DNA of 64,000 nt from Shewanella sp. VB17 (lineage in GTDB: Bacteria; Pseudomonadota; Gammaproteobacteria; Enterobacterales; Shewanellaceae), in NCBI RefSeq assembly GCF_013248905.1, contig NZ_JABRVS010000001.1:4092001-4156000 (forward strand). Reading direction: 5' to 3'. Shown here one piece after another: positions 42,556-51,844 of the stretch. The notes beneath the pieces are model-generated. The model worked only from the letters and a program-made list of their open reading frames with translations. It was not told the DNA's origin and searched no databases. Every line of letters starts with the position of its first letter. Within the stretch, counting starts at the first letter, position 1. The position numbers were made by a program, and so were the translations under genes.

Positions 42556-42775
42556 AGGCAGGATCCAACCTCTAAACTTATAATTATGCTGGTGTCAGTC
42601 ACACTTTCATGTAGACTGTCTAGTTTCGGTAGTTTTGTAACCAGCTATCAACTAAAAATGGCAAGAAAAACACCTAAAAACAAACTATTGGTGTACCAAT
42701 TTCAGGCCCGCTTGGGCGCAAGCAGACATTATCTAATAAATAATAATATTTGTCTTTAAGAATCTAGGAGAGCTC

Positions 42776-44284
42776 ATGGAGTTTAGCGTTAAAAGCGGTA
42801 GTCCAGAGAAACAACGATCGGCTTGTATCGTCGTTGGCGTATATGAACCTCGACGTTTATCTGGTATTGCCGAACAGCTTGATAAAATTAGTGAAGGATA
42901 CATCAGCAATCTACTTCGTCGCGGTGACTTGGAAGGAAAGCCAGGACAGATGCTACTTTTACACCATGTACCAAACGTGCTTAGTGAACGTGTGTTACTG
43001 GTTGGGTGTGGGAAGGAGCGTGAACTCGATGAACGCCAATATAAGCAAATTATCACAAACACCATTAAAAGGCTTAATGAAACAGGTTCTATGGAAGCCG
43101 TTTGCTTTTTAACTGAATTGCATGTTAAAGGTCGTGATACTTATTGGAAAGTACGTGAAGCAGTTGAAACCACACAAAACTGCCTTTACAGTTTCAATGT
43201 ACTAAAAACCAACAAAGACGAAACTCGTCGTCCCCTACGTAAGTTAGTTTTCAATGTCCCCACTCGTCGAGAATTGGCTGTCGGTGAACGGGCAATTGAA
43301 CACGGTATTGCCGTCTCTTCAGGTATGCAACTTTGCCGTGATGTCGCTAACATGCCACCGAACATCTGTAACCCCGCCTACCTAGCTTCACAAGCACGTC
43401 AAATAGCTGAAGTCAGTGAAGAGCTAACCGTGACAACTGTCGGTGAAGAGCAAATGGCGAAAATAGGCATGAACGCTTATTTAGCCGTCGGACGTGGCAG
43501 TGATAACGAATCCATTATGACCATTATGGAATATAAAGGTGCACTCGACAGCACTCAAAAGCCCATTGTCTTAATCGGTAAAGGCCTCACGTTTGACTCC
43601 GGTGGCATCTCACTTAAGCCAGGTGAAGCCATGGATGAAATGAAGTACGACATGGGAGGCGCAGCAGGTGTGATTGGAGCGATGAAAGCCCTCTGTGAAA
43701 TGAAATTACCTATCAATGTTGTCGGTATTCTTGCTGGTTGTGAAAATATGCCTTCTAGCAATGCTTACCGCCCAGGCGACATTCTCACGACAATGTCGGG
43801 GCAAACGGTCGAAGTATTAAACACCGATGCCGAAGGTCGGTTAGTGCTCTGTGATGTATTAACCTATGTTGATCGCTTCGATCCTGAACTCGTGATTGAT
43901 ACAGCAACGCTAACCGGAGCCTGTGTTATTGCACTGGGTAAGCACGCATCTGGTCTGTTTTCTGGGCACAACCCACTCGCACATGAACTGTTAAACGCAG
44001 GAGAGCAAAGTGGTGATCGTGCATGGCGCATGCCTTTGTGGGATGAGTATCAAGAACACCTTGAGAGCCCATTTGCCGATATGACTAACCTAGGCGGTCG
44101 CGCTGGCGGTGCGATCACTGCCGCTTGTTTCTTGTCACGCTTTACTAAAAAGTACAATTGGGCACACTTAGATGTTGCAGGTACCGCTTGGAATAGTGGT
44201 GCGAATAAAGGTTCAACCGGACGTCCAGTTCCTTTGCTGACTCAATTTTTGATCAATCGAGCCGGTGTTGAACAAGGCGATTAA
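42776..44284 (+). CDS. pepA: Leucyl aminopeptidase PepA (cytosol aminopeptidase)
   Basis: Dinuclear-metal M17 aminopeptidase; in E. coli also a DNA-binding accessory factor for Xer recombination at plasmid sites. 502 residues. Metal ligands lie in GKGLTFDSGGISLKP, MDEMKYDMGGAAGV and the family signature NTDAEGRL. Strong ribosome site (AGGAGAG, 42766-42772). The gene is followed by a long palindromic terminator, so holC and valS, its common neighbours, are not in this unit. Confidence 0.97.
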   Translation: MEFSVKSGSPEKQRSACIVVGVYEPRRLSGIAEQLDKISEGYISNLLRRGDLEGKPGQMLLLHHVPNVLSERVLLVGCGKERELDERQYKQIITNTIKRLNETGSMEAVCFLTELHVKGRDTYWKVREAVETTQNCLYSFNVLKTNKDETRRPLRKLVFNVPTRRELAVGERAIEHGIAVSSGMQLCRDVANMPPNICNPAYLASQARQIAEVSEELTVTTVGEEQMAKIGMNAYLAVGRGSDNESIMTIMEYKGALDSTQKPIVLIGKGLTFDSGGISLKPGEAMDEMKYDMGGAAGVIGAMKALCEMKLPINVVGILAGCENMPSSNAYRPGDILTTMSGQTVEVLNTDAEGRLVLCDVLTYVDRFDPELVIDTATLTGACVIALGKHASGLFSGHNPLAHELLNAGEQSGDRAWRMPLWDEYQEHLESPFADMTNLGGRAGGAITAACFLSRFTKKYNWAHLDVAGTAWNSGANKGSTGRPVPLLTQFLINRAGVEQGD

Positions 44285-44315
44285 ACATCAAAAAAATTAC
44301 CATTGATGTAAACAT

Positions 44316-44346
44316 AAAAGGTGAAGTATGCATACTTCACCTTTTT
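44316..44346. terminator. Perfect 30-bp palindrome terminator after pepA
   Basis: AAAAGGTGAAGTATG followed by its exact complement, ending in five Ts (44342-44346) and preceded by As, so usable in both directions. Confidence 0.85.
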
Positions 44347-44504
44347 CCTCATGTATTGAATTAATATGACCTATTTCACCCGTTTTGATTTAGATAGATC
44401 ATCATAATCCCTCTAAAATGAAAAATGATTCATCGTATAAAAATATGAATTACATTGTTTTTCTGTGTAATATAAAAAGTATTATGAGATAATTTGAACA
44501 ATAT

Positions 44505-44921
44505 ATGAACCACATAATACCCTCACTTGAAGAAACAATTGAACTGCAAAAAGGTGAAGTAAAAATCATATTCTCAGCTCAGGTATTTTTTCCTGAACAA
44601 GATCAAGAACTATGGCGAAGCCATGTGATATTTAAAGGGCATAGAAACTATGAGTCTCACACTCCAAGTGACAGTCGCTACCAGTCTTTTATACTAGCAC
44701 TAGGAACAATAAAATACTTATTCGAAGAAGCACTTGACGAAGGTTGGCGCTTCCCGCCTGAAGCACAACGAAAAATATCAGACCAACAGAAAATGGCTAG
44801 CCCACCAACAGATGAAGCGCTCTACATAGATGTTATGTTTGGTTTTGGTGAAAAATCCCATGCTTTTTATAGTAACCTAGACTATTTCCCACAACACAAT
44901 CAAATAGAAACGGATACATAA
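44505..44921 (+). CDS. Hypothetical protein, 138 residues
   Basis: Soluble, acidic, no family recognised. Landmarks: PSLEETIELQKGEVKIIFSAQVFF, ESHTPSDSRYQSFILALGTIKYLFEE and DEGWRFPPEAQR. No clear ribosome site. It sits alone between pepA and the convergent cupin gene. Coding is supported by length, composition and lack of overlap. Confidence 0.6.
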   Translation: MNHIIPSLEETIELQKGEVKIIFSAQVFFPEQDQELWRSHVIFKGHRNYESHTPSDSRYQSFILALGTIKYLFEEALDEGWRFPPEAQRKISDQQKMASPPTDEALYIDVMFGFGEKSHAFYSNLDYFPQHNQIETDT

Positions 44922-44971
44922 TCAATTAAATGAAATTAGTTTGTCTGCAACATTGACTCTAAACTAAGGAA

Positions 44972-45343
44972 CTACACCTGCTCCCTAACCACGTCATTTT
45001 TGATATCTTCAAGCGAATTGTTTTCTAAAATGACAATGTCCGTTTGAGCCAAAATGTTATGTACTGTAAAAGGCTCAATCTCGATCACTGATGGTTCTCT
45101 GACTTCTAGTGAATGGACATCAGTCTCACCCACTTTTCTATATTTCAATAAAATAGCCCCACTCAACAACACAAATGTTTTATTTTTAGTCCCTAAGTTC
45201 AAACCTTGATGATAGCTATTCCCGCTTAGCACTCCTTCGAATCTAGTGATATAGATAAAAGCCCCATAATCCTTTACATTAAAACAACACGTCTTACCAC
45301 GTTCATCTTCACCTATTTTTTCAAATTTTTTAACTGTCAACAT
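44972..45343 (-). CDS. Cupin-fold protein
   Basis: A 123-residue single-domain cupin (SYHQGLNLGTKNKTFVLLSGAIL, then EIEPFTVHNILAQTDIVILENNS). The layout resembles the small sugar-isomerase or polysaccharide-synthesis C-terminal cupins, but only one His of the metal set is clear in each motif, so enzymatic function is open. It lies downstream of the broken ankyrin gene, 14 nt from its end, and may have been in its operon. Confidence 0.65.
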   Translation of the reverse strand: MLTVKKFEKIGEDERGKTCCFNVKDYGAFIYITRFEGVLSGNSYHQGLNLGTKNKTFVLLSGAILLKYRKVGETDVHSLEVREPSVIEIEPFTVHNILAQTDIVILENNSLEDIKNDVVREQV

Positions 45344-45357
45344 TCTATTCTACCCCT

Positions 45358-45580
45358 CTATAAATTCAGTATGTAACTAATTTCTTTACCTGACATCGTG
45401 GATTCCATCCAGTCGAAAGGAGTCATATCAATCGCATTTTCAATGCTAATAAACTGAGATTTTTGTTGATAAAGCTTTCTCGTAAAGATAATTTTATTCG
45501 TTCTCAGCAGTGCATTGCGGCGTTGTTGCTCAAATCTCGACTCTAAACGCAGCAACCCAAGGTGTTTCACCCAATTAGGC
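45358..45580 (-). pseudogene. 3' fragment of the ankyrin-repeat gene cut by IS903-type element
   Basis: About 70 codons (NWVKHLGLLRLESRFEQQRR ... MSGKEISYILNL) continue the frame of the ankyrin gene on the other side of the insertion. An apparent GTG start at 45570 is just an internal Val. Left side joins the IS at about 45580. Confidence 0.7.
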
Positions 45581-46492
45581 AGCGTGTTTCCTAACTGGCA
45601 TTCCTAACCCTATGACTTTATTCATTGCTTTAACACCCGCTAACGCTTCACCTACCTGAGCGTTATAATCCCGAAGACTCAGTTTTGGACTAATTAACTG
45701 TTTATATCGATACATCGCTGTTTCTGATAGTGATCTCTGATGATAATCATTATCCTGTTTCCATTGCGCTAATTGGTTAGCCTTGAGTGCTTTTACTGCT
45801 TCATTTCTGGGGTGGTCATCCTCCCAATATCCAGCATGACTTCTCGGAGGGATAGTTGGCTTGCATCCTTTGCGCTGAAGTAGTTTATGACATGCCTTAG
45901 TGTCATAGGCACCATCAGCTGAGACTTGAGTTATATTTCTTCTTAATGGGTTAAGTAATGTGGGAAATACTTCATTATCGGCAACGTTAACTAAGCTTAT
46001 TTCAGCTGACACAATTTCATGGGTATTACTATCCACTGCAAGGTGTAGCTTTCGCCAAGTACGGCGTTTTTCTTTACCATGCTTACGCGTTTTCCATTCT
46101 CCTTCTCCATAAACTTTCAGACCTGTTGAATCAATCACAACATGTGCCGCAGAGCCACGACTCGGTGCTCGATAGTTGATCTCAACAGTCTTAGCTCTTT
46201 TGCTTATACAGCTATAACTTGGTGAGGTCAGTGGCACATCCATAAGTTGAAATACAGAGTTGGTGAATCCTTCAAGTGCTCGTAATGACAAGTTAAAAAC
46301 GCCTTTCACAACGAGTGCTGTTTCAATAGCAACATCAGAGTAAGTGAACCCTCGACCACGACGCCCGTGGTGTTCACAACAATACCAAGACTTAATTGCT
46401 TGCTCATCAATCCAGAAAGTGAGTGAGCCTCGATTAATCAACGCCTTATTGTACTGAGACCAATTGGTTATTTTATGTTTAGATTTTCCCAC
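45575..46492 (-). CDS. IS5-family (IS903 group) transposase
   Basis: A 305-residue DDE transposase, apparently complete. Starts MGKSKHKITNWSQYNKALINRGSLTFWID as in IS903 relatives; catalytic residues in VIDSTGLKVYG, SADGAYDT and SLSETAMYRYK. The last codons and stop run into the left terminal repeat of the element. No frameshift, so the element may still move. Confidence 0.93.
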   Translation of the reverse strand: MGKSKHKITNWSQYNKALINRGSLTFWIDEQAIKSWYCCEHHGRRGRGFTYSDVAIETALVVKGVFNLSLRALEGFTNSVFQLMDVPLTSPSYSCISKRAKTVEINYRAPSRGSAAHVVIDSTGLKVYGEGEWKTRKHGKEKRRTWRKLHLAVDSNTHEIVSAEISLVNVADNEVFPTLLNPLRRNITQVSADGAYDTKACHKLLQRKGCKPTIPPRSHAGYWEDDHPRNEAVKALKANQLAQWKQDNDYHQRSLSETAMYRYKQLISPKLSLRDYNAQVGEALAGVKAMNKVIGLGMPVRKHAA

Positions 46493-46572
46493 TTTTCAGC
46501 TTCCGTATAGCTATCTTTAGGGATCAGATCACGCTAACGGCAAAAGGTTCCCTCGATTTAGGAAACAAGGCT
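45581..46572 (-). mobile_element. IS903-group insertion sequence inside an ankyrin gene
   Basis: Ends carry imperfect inverted repeats: AGCGTGTTTCCTAA at the left (from 45581) and the complement of AGCCTTGTTTCCTAA at the right (to 46572). The size, about 990 bp, fits a single-gene element. I find no matching 9-bp duplication in the two flanks, so the exact borders are uncertain or the flanks were rearranged after insertion. Confidence 0.75.
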
Positions 46573-47044
46573 GTGCATTGCTCTCAGTATTTTTTGATGA
46601 CCAATGCAAAGCTGATGCATTAAAAACATTCAAAGTATTATGCTCGATCAATGCATTGATGTGCTGATAATGTCCTTTCTCAGCAGCAATATGCAAAGGT
46701 GTAAATCCAAAATTATCTTGTAATGAGGCTATATTGGGGATAAAAGGAATCAAACTTGATTGATGATAAGCAGCAAAATGCACTGGATATTGACCTTTCG
46801 CATTGGGCTGTTCTTTTAACTTAGGACTTAGCTCAACGAGCTCTAAACTAAAGCAATGATCAAGAAGTAATGCATAATGCAACTGATTATTACCATTGCA
46901 GCACTGTCCCGGTAACACAACTTTTCTATCCAATGCATCAATAAATGGGTAACAATCATTATCTATCTCAGCCATTGGATCAAAGAATACATTCGATAGA
47001 GTGACCAATCCATTATTTAATTTATAGTCTCTCAACACTCTCAT
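46573..47044 (-). pseudogene. 5' part of ankyrin-repeat protein gene
   Basis: Encodes about 157 residues with two clear ankyrin-type units (AKGQYPVHFAAYHQSSLIPF and DNFGFTPLHIAAEKGHYQHINALIEH) and the start of a third (NVFNASALHWSSKNTE), then runs into the insertion sequence. Start at 47044 overlaps the upstream 86-residue gene by 23 nt, so it was translated from the same message. With the 3' part at 45358-45580 the original protein would have been 230 residues or more. Confidence 0.8.
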
Positions 47045-47282
47045 CTACAACAACCTCAATTTTTTTTGCTGGTAAAAATTTACGTATGAAATCATGACAA
47101 GCTGAAATACTTTTGAATGTTGCAACCCCTCCTCTTTTGGTGACGAAAAAGACATTTTCACCTTTTGCTGTCACTCCGTAAAAATGCACTGAATCAGCTG
47201 ATATCACCATCTTAATCGACATATCACTCCTTTGAATAACGCTCCCCATATCCTCCTTATATGGGTAAACTTTAATCGTCAC
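47022..47282 (-). CDS. Small protein, paralogue of its neighbour (second copy)
   Basis: 86 residues, no known family. The core GVTAKGENVFFVTKRGGVATFKSISACHDFIRKFLPAKKIEVVVD matches the neighbour's pattern (sensor-like beta-strands, then F-KS-x-F...FLxK). Overlaps the preceding gene by 11 nt and the ankyrin gene by 23 nt, forming a tightly packed three-gene unit. Possible small regulatory or adaptor domain; unproven. Confidence 0.65.
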   Translation of the reverse strand: MTIKVYPYKEDMGSVIQRSDMSIKMVISADSVHFYGVTAKGENVFFVTKRGGVATFKSISACHDFIRKFLPAKKIEVVVDESVERL

Positions 47283-47508
47283 AGAGCTTCACCATGATAT
47301 TGTTTTTCCCTATTTTTTTCAAAAAAATAAACACTGTATCAGCACTTTTAAACCGCTTAACGTTTCCTTTAGCATCAGACACCGTCCACTCTTCATCGCT
47401 ACTAGTAAAGGTGACAATATAACCGAACTTATCTTGCTGAACGACAATTGTTTCAACCAGACCAATCGCACTCATTATCCTTAGTTTATCAAACGAACAG
47501 ACGTTCAC
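47272..47508 (-). CDS. Small protein, paralogue of its neighbour (first copy)
   Basis: 78 residues; core FGYIVTFTSSDEEWTVSDAKGNVKRFKSADTVFIFLKKIGKNNIMVKL parallels the 86-residue protein downstream. First gene of the small-small-ankyrin unit. Start codon MNVCSF at 47508 has no strong ribosome site; the internal Met12 is an alternative. Confidence 0.65.
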   Translation of the reverse strand: MNVCSFDKLRIMSAIGLVETIVVQQDKFGYIVTFTSSDEEWTVSDAKGNVKRFKSADTVFIFLKKIGKNNIMVKLCDD

Positions 47509-47711
47509 ATCAATAACACCATTAGTTAGTTTAGGTTTACATCATTCAAGAACATAATATCAAGAAACCAGCTACCAATTTCTACATATTGGTATATTAT
47601 AACTGAAAATGTGATATTGATATGGTTGTCGACAAAATTAAAAAGCCAGCTAGCTCCATTTTACAATAATAAGAATAAGGCACTAGCCACTTTTGACTAA
47701 GGAATGATGAG

Positions 47712-47993
47712 ATGTCCCACCAACATAATGCTTCGGCAATTAATAATGATATTTGGTTATCTTTTGACACTATGCTCATTCTCACCTTAATCTTAATTTT
47801 TATGACATTTGTAGGTATGCTTTATCGCTGGGATAACCCTGCTGTCGGAAAAACCAGAGTTTTCCGCCATGTATTCTTAATGACCTTTGCTTTAATCACA
47901 GTGTTGGGAAGTATATCGGTACTCAACATGGATATTCGAGGTGAAGGCCAGTTTTGTTCGCTAACAAATAAACCATCAATAGAAACCAAATAA
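47712..47993 (+). CDS. Small two-helix membrane protein
   Basis: 93 residues with two hydrophobic helices (TMLILTLILIFMTFVGML and HVFLMTFALITVLGSISVL) joined by a short polar loop (YRWDNPAVGKTRVFR). Family not recognised. Ribosome site AAGGAATG lies 5 to 9 nt upstream of the ATG. It stands alone between convergent and divergent neighbours. Confidence 0.65.
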   Translation: MSHQHNASAINNDIWLSFDTMLILTLILIFMTFVGMLYRWDNPAVGKTRVFRHVFLMTFALITVLGSISVLNMDIRGEGQFCSLTNKPSIETK

Positions 47994-48162
47994 CAACATA
48001 AAAAAACACAACATCAGTGCTTTTTTGATGGCTAAATGATAAAGTAATGCCCTCTAAGCTCGCCTTACTAAACACCACTAAGCCATTAAAAATATTAAAA
48101 ATAAAACAAAAAAAGTTTGATTTCTACACATCTATATTTAAAGTGCATCATAACGAGAAAAT

Positions 48163-48933
48163 ATGCCTGTTATTACTGTTCAACAAAAAACCAAAACAAT
48201 TTTAATTACAGGGGGGAGCCGTGGGATCGGAGCTTCCATTGCCAGATTAGCTGCTAAACAAGGTTTTAATGTTTGTATTACTTATTTTAACGATAAAGAT
48301 ACCGCAGATAGCTTAATTCATGAGCTAACTAAAACAGGCATTAAAGTCAAAGCGGTTCAATCTGATGTCGGCAATGAGAAAGACGTCATTCAGCTATTTC
48401 AATATATAGACCGAGAATTTGGCAATCTTTGGGGCTTAGTCAATAATGCTGGAATTGCCATTAATCAAGGACGATTAGAAACCTATACCAAAGAGCGAAT
48501 TGAGCGCGTATTTTCCACCAATGTATTTGGGCCAATTTATTGTTCTCGTGAGGCAGTTAAACGTATGTCAACCAAACAATCTGGCACGGGTGGCGTCATC
48601 ATTAATATCTCTTCCATTGCAGCTCGTTTAGGATCGCCTGGTGAATATATTGACTATGCAGCTTCCAAAGGCGCTATTGATACATTAACAATAGGATTAG
48701 CTAAGGAAATTGCCGATGAAGGTATTAGGGTTAATGCAGTAAGTCCTGGACTAATAGATACCGAGTTTCATGCTCAAGCTGGTGAAAAAAATCGTATCGA
48801 ACGAATAAAAAGTGCCATTCCAATGCAACGGCCGGGGCAAGCTTCTGAAGTGGCTGATTCCGTCATGTTCTTACTGTCAGATAAAGCGTCTTACATTACA
48901 GGTTCGATATTGGATGTGTCAGGTGGTCGCTAG
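48163..48933 (+). CDS. Short-chain dehydrogenase/reductase (YgfF-like)
   Basis: NAD(P)-dependent oxidoreductase of the classical SDR family, 256 residues. Cofactor motif TGGSRGIGA, NNAG, catalytic Ser in INISSIAARLG, and Y-x3-K in YIDYAASKGAID; the C-terminal block YITGSILDVSGGR is typical. The closest resemblance I recall is E. coli YgfF and glucose-dehydrogenase-like SDRs; the substrate is not evident. Single gene. Confidence 0.88.
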   Translation: MPVITVQQKTKTILITGGSRGIGASIARLAAKQGFNVCITYFNDKDTADSLIHELTKTGIKVKAVQSDVGNEKDVIQLFQYIDREFGNLWGLVNNAGIAINQGRLETYTKERIERVFSTNVFGPIYCSREAVKRMSTKQSGTGGVIINISSIAARLGSPGEYIDYAASKGAIDTLTIGLAKEIADEGIRVNAVSPGLIDTEFHAQAGEKNRIERIKSAIPMQRPGQASEVADSVMFLLSDKASYITGSILDVSGGR

Positions 48934-49003
48934 TCATTGCGGCTTCTTAATGAGTAAAATCCCTTAGAACATAATGTTCACGGTATAGAGGTGAGAAACG
49001 TAA

Positions 49004-49480
49004 ATGTTGACTATTGAAAAGCTACAAGAATGCGATCTATCTAAAGTGTTAAAAATTACTTTACCTGAAACACAAATTAAATTTGCAGAAACAGCAAAAG
49101 ATTTTTTATCTGATAATAATGACACTACCCATCTTCATGTTATTAAGTTAAATAATACCATCGTTGGCTTTTTTAAAATTGATACAGCATATTCATCTGT
49201 ATACGATTTTTGTTCAGACACAGGAGTAGGGTTGAGAGCGTTTGTGATTGATGCTAAACAACAAGGGAAAGGTATAGGCTCTAATGCTGTAAAAGCCCTT
49301 TTTCCTTATCTACAAGCACATTACCCTGCTTATAATACAATCTATTTAACCGTAAACTGTAAAAATGATGGCGCTCGGCGTTGTTATCAAAAGGGGGGTT
49401 TTATTGATACAGGAGATACGCTTTTAGGCGGAATTGAAGGACCTCAATACATCATGCTTGGTGAAATTAAAGCCAACTAA
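49004..49480 (+). CDS. GNAT-family N-acetyltransferase
   Basis: 158 residues; acetyl-CoA binding motif A in LRAFVIDAKQQGKGIGSNAVKAL (Q-x-x-G-x-G/A) and motif B in YLTVNCKNDGARRCYQKGGFIDTG. Acceptor unknown. Preceded by GAGGTGAGAAACG, a plausible ribosome site. Confidence 0.85.
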   Translation: MLTIEKLQECDLSKVLKITLPETQIKFAETAKDFLSDNNDTTHLHVIKLNNTIVGFFKIDTAYSSVYDFCSDTGVGLRAFVIDAKQQGKGIGSNAVKALFPYLQAHYPAYNTIYLTVNCKNDGARRCYQKGGFIDTGDTLLGGIEGPQYIMLGEIKAN

Positions 49481-49621
49481 TCAAGCTACGGTCAGTGGAA
49501 AAAGAGAAACTGACTTAGAATACTTAGGGATATTTTTGCGTGAGTTTGCACAAAAGTGTAGTTTATTAAAGTCGTAAAATAGTCTCTCAATGTGGCAATA
49601 AATTATCAAAATAGAAGTTAG

Positions 49622-50908
49622 CTAACCTCCCAATTTATCACGCATAGTGTAATACCAAGCGCCAATAGCACTAAAAGGCACTTTAAGCATGTGCCCTCCA
49701 GGAAATGGATAATGTGGTAAATGTGAAAAAGCATCAAAACGGGTCGCTTGTCCATGTATTGCTTCAGCCAAAATTTTCCCGGCTAAATGAGTGTAGGTCA
49801 CACCGTGCCCACTGCAGCCTTGAGAATAATAAATATTTCCACCGATGCGCCCCACTTGAGGTAAGCGAGACAAGGTCAGTAGAAAATTTCCAGTCCAAGC
49901 AAAGTCAATTTTAACTCCTGTTAATTGTGGGAATGTGGCTAACATCTTAGGACGAATAATCGCCTCAATATTGGCAGGATCACGGCCACCATATACGACT
50001 CCTCCTCCATATATAAGACGCTTGTCAGCCGACAATCGAAAATAATCAAGCAGGTAATTACAATCTTCAACACAGTGATCTTGTGGTAATAAATGATTCG
50101 CTAAGTCATCACTTAATGGCTCCGTAGTTAATACCTGCGTCCCACAAGGCATCGACTTAGCCTGCAACTCAGGCATAATATTATTGAGATAGGCGTTACC
50201 AGCAATCACAACAAACTTGGCTTTAACAGAGCCTTTAGCGGTAACGATAAGTGGATTCGCTCCTTGTTCAATCCTAATGGCAGCGGAATTTTCAAAGATT
50301 TTACCTCCTAGTGATTCAACTGCAGCAGCTTCCCCTAACGCCAGGTTCAATGGGTGAATATGACCACCACTCTTATCGAGTAAACCACCAATATAGCGCT
50401 CTGAATTAACACATAAGCGGATATCGTTGCCGTCAAGCAGTTCGAGCTGATCAACATGCCCATGTTTTTCCCACAGTTTTTTTTGTGCTGTCAGGTGCTG
50501 CATCTGCTTAGAATTAAGCGCTGCAAATAGGCCTCCATGCTTTAAATCACATTGAATATGGTATTTGTGGATTACGTCCTTAATAATGCGAGCACCTTCA
50601 AACGCCATTTCACCGAACATCTTTCCCCTCTCTTTACCAACCACTTTTTCAATGGCATCGATATCGCGGCTAAAACTGTTAACGATTTGGCCACCATTAC
50701 GACCTGAAGCGCCCCAACCTATTCGAGCAGCTTCCAATACCGTCACACTTAGCCCCAACTCAGCAAGATGTAGCGCCGTCGACAACCCTGTATAACCCGC
50801 GCCAATCACGCACACATCAGATGATATATGATCAGCCAGTGGCTCCCTCTCTACTGTATTATTTGCCGATGCAGCATAATAAGAAGCTACATGAGGTACA
50901 CCAATCAT
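49622..50908 (-). CDS. puuB: Gamma-glutamylputrescine oxidase PuuB
   Basis: FAD oxidase that converts gamma-glutamylputrescine to the aldehyde in the Puu pathway. 428 residues against 426 in E. coli, alignable throughout: SYYAASAN, FAD motif CVIGAGYTGLSTALHLAE, WGASGRNGGQIVNSFSRDID, GGHIHPLNLALGEA, CGTQVLTTEPLS, the YSQGCSGHGVTYTHLAGK block and YPFPGG near the end. The frame opens at a GTG (50917), but the ATG at 50908 has AAGGTG 7-8 nt upstream and matches the family start. Last gene of the pot-puu run on this strand. Confidence 0.93.
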   Translation of the reverse strand: MIGVPHVASYYAASANNTVEREPLADHISSDVCVIGAGYTGLSTALHLAELGLSVTVLEAARIGWGASGRNGGQIVNSFSRDIDAIEKVVGKERGKMFGEMAFEGARIIKDVIHKYHIQCDLKHGGLFAALNSKQMQHLTAQKKLWEKHGHVDQLELLDGNDIRLCVNSERYIGGLLDKSGGHIHPLNLALGEAAAVESLGGKIFENSAAIRIEQGANPLIVTAKGSVKAKFVVIAGNAYLNNIMPELQAKSMPCGTQVLTTEPLSDDLANHLLPQDHCVEDCNYLLDYFRLSADKRLIYGGGVVYGGRDPANIEAIIRPKMLATFPQLTGVKIDFAWTGNFLLTLSRLPQVGRIGGNIYYSQGCSGHGVTYTHLAGKILAEAIHGQATRFDAFSHLPHYPFPGGHMLKVPFSAIGAWYYTMRDKLGG

Positions 50909-51016
50909 AACTTTCACCTTAATATTTAATATACAAACAACTCGTTAACACGCTTAAAAAGTAAAATAAATAGCCATACTTTTGGGTTACAGAGCCATCA
51001 ATTTTTACATCTCTAA

Positions 51017-51844
51017 TTAGTTGACTGGATATTTGGTTTTTAATGCACCACGACGAGCCATATACCATGAAATAAATGCGATCAAAGAGACGGTCAAAAT
51101 GATCAGTGTCGCCAACGCATTAATCTTAGGTGATACCCCCATGCGGACAGAAGAAAACACCACCATTGGCAACGTCGTTGCCTCTGGCCCAGATGCAAAA
51201 CTGGCAATAACTAAGTCATCAAGTGAGAGACTAAAGGATAATAACCATCCTGCCGCGACTGAAGGCATAATCATCGGCACAGTGATGTAACAGAACGTCG
51301 TCAATGGTGTAGCACCTAAATCTTGAGCCGCTTCTTCAATAGACAGATCAAGTTCACGTAAGCGAGCAGATACAATAACGGCCACATAAGCCGCACAAAA
51401 AGTTGAATGTGCTACCCATAGCGTTAACATACCCCGCTCAGCTGGCCAACCAAACATATCCCCCATTTGTACAAATAAAAGTAAGAGAGACAATCCAGTG
51501 ATAATCTCAGGCATCACTAATGGTACCGTGATCATGTTAGCCAAGGTCATTTTACTTCGCGATCGCTTGAACCGTGTCATCACTAAAGCCGCCATCGTAC
51601 CTAACAGCACCGCCATGGTAGAGGCAAAGAATGCGACTCGTAAACTGATCCATACCGCATCAAGGATCTGCTCATCTTTAAAAAGCTCTCCATACCATTT
51701 GGCTGACACGCCGCCCCAAACCGTCACTAATTTAGATTCATTAAACGAATAAATCACTAAAACAAACATCGGGGCATAAAGAAAAACCATGCCTAACCAA
51801 AGTATTATCGTCGAAAAACTAAAATGCTTTAATTTGCGACTCAT
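51017..51844 (-). CDS. potI: Putrescine ABC transporter permease PotI
   Basis: Inner-membrane permease of the PotFGHI system. About six helices; EAAQDLGATPLTTFCYITVPMIMPS is the EAA loop that contacts the ATPase; FSLSLDDLVIASFASGPEATTLPMVVFSSVRMGVSP is characteristic of PotI. The frame opens at 51868, but the ATG at 51844 (MSRKLKHFSFS) forms an ATGA overlap with the potH stop and fits the family start. Confidence 0.94.
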   Translation of the reverse strand: MSRKLKHFSFSTIILWLGMVFLYAPMFVLVIYSFNESKLVTVWGGVSAKWYGELFKDEQILDAVWISLRVAFFASTMAVLLGTMAALVMTRFKRSRSKMTLANMITVPLVMPEIITGLSLLLLFVQMGDMFGWPAERGMLTLWVAHSTFCAAYVAVIVSARLRELDLSIEEAAQDLGATPLTTFCYITVPMIMPSVAAGWLLSFSLSLDDLVIASFASGPEATTLPMVVFSSVRMGVSPKINALATLIILTVSLIAFISWYMARRGALKTKYPVN

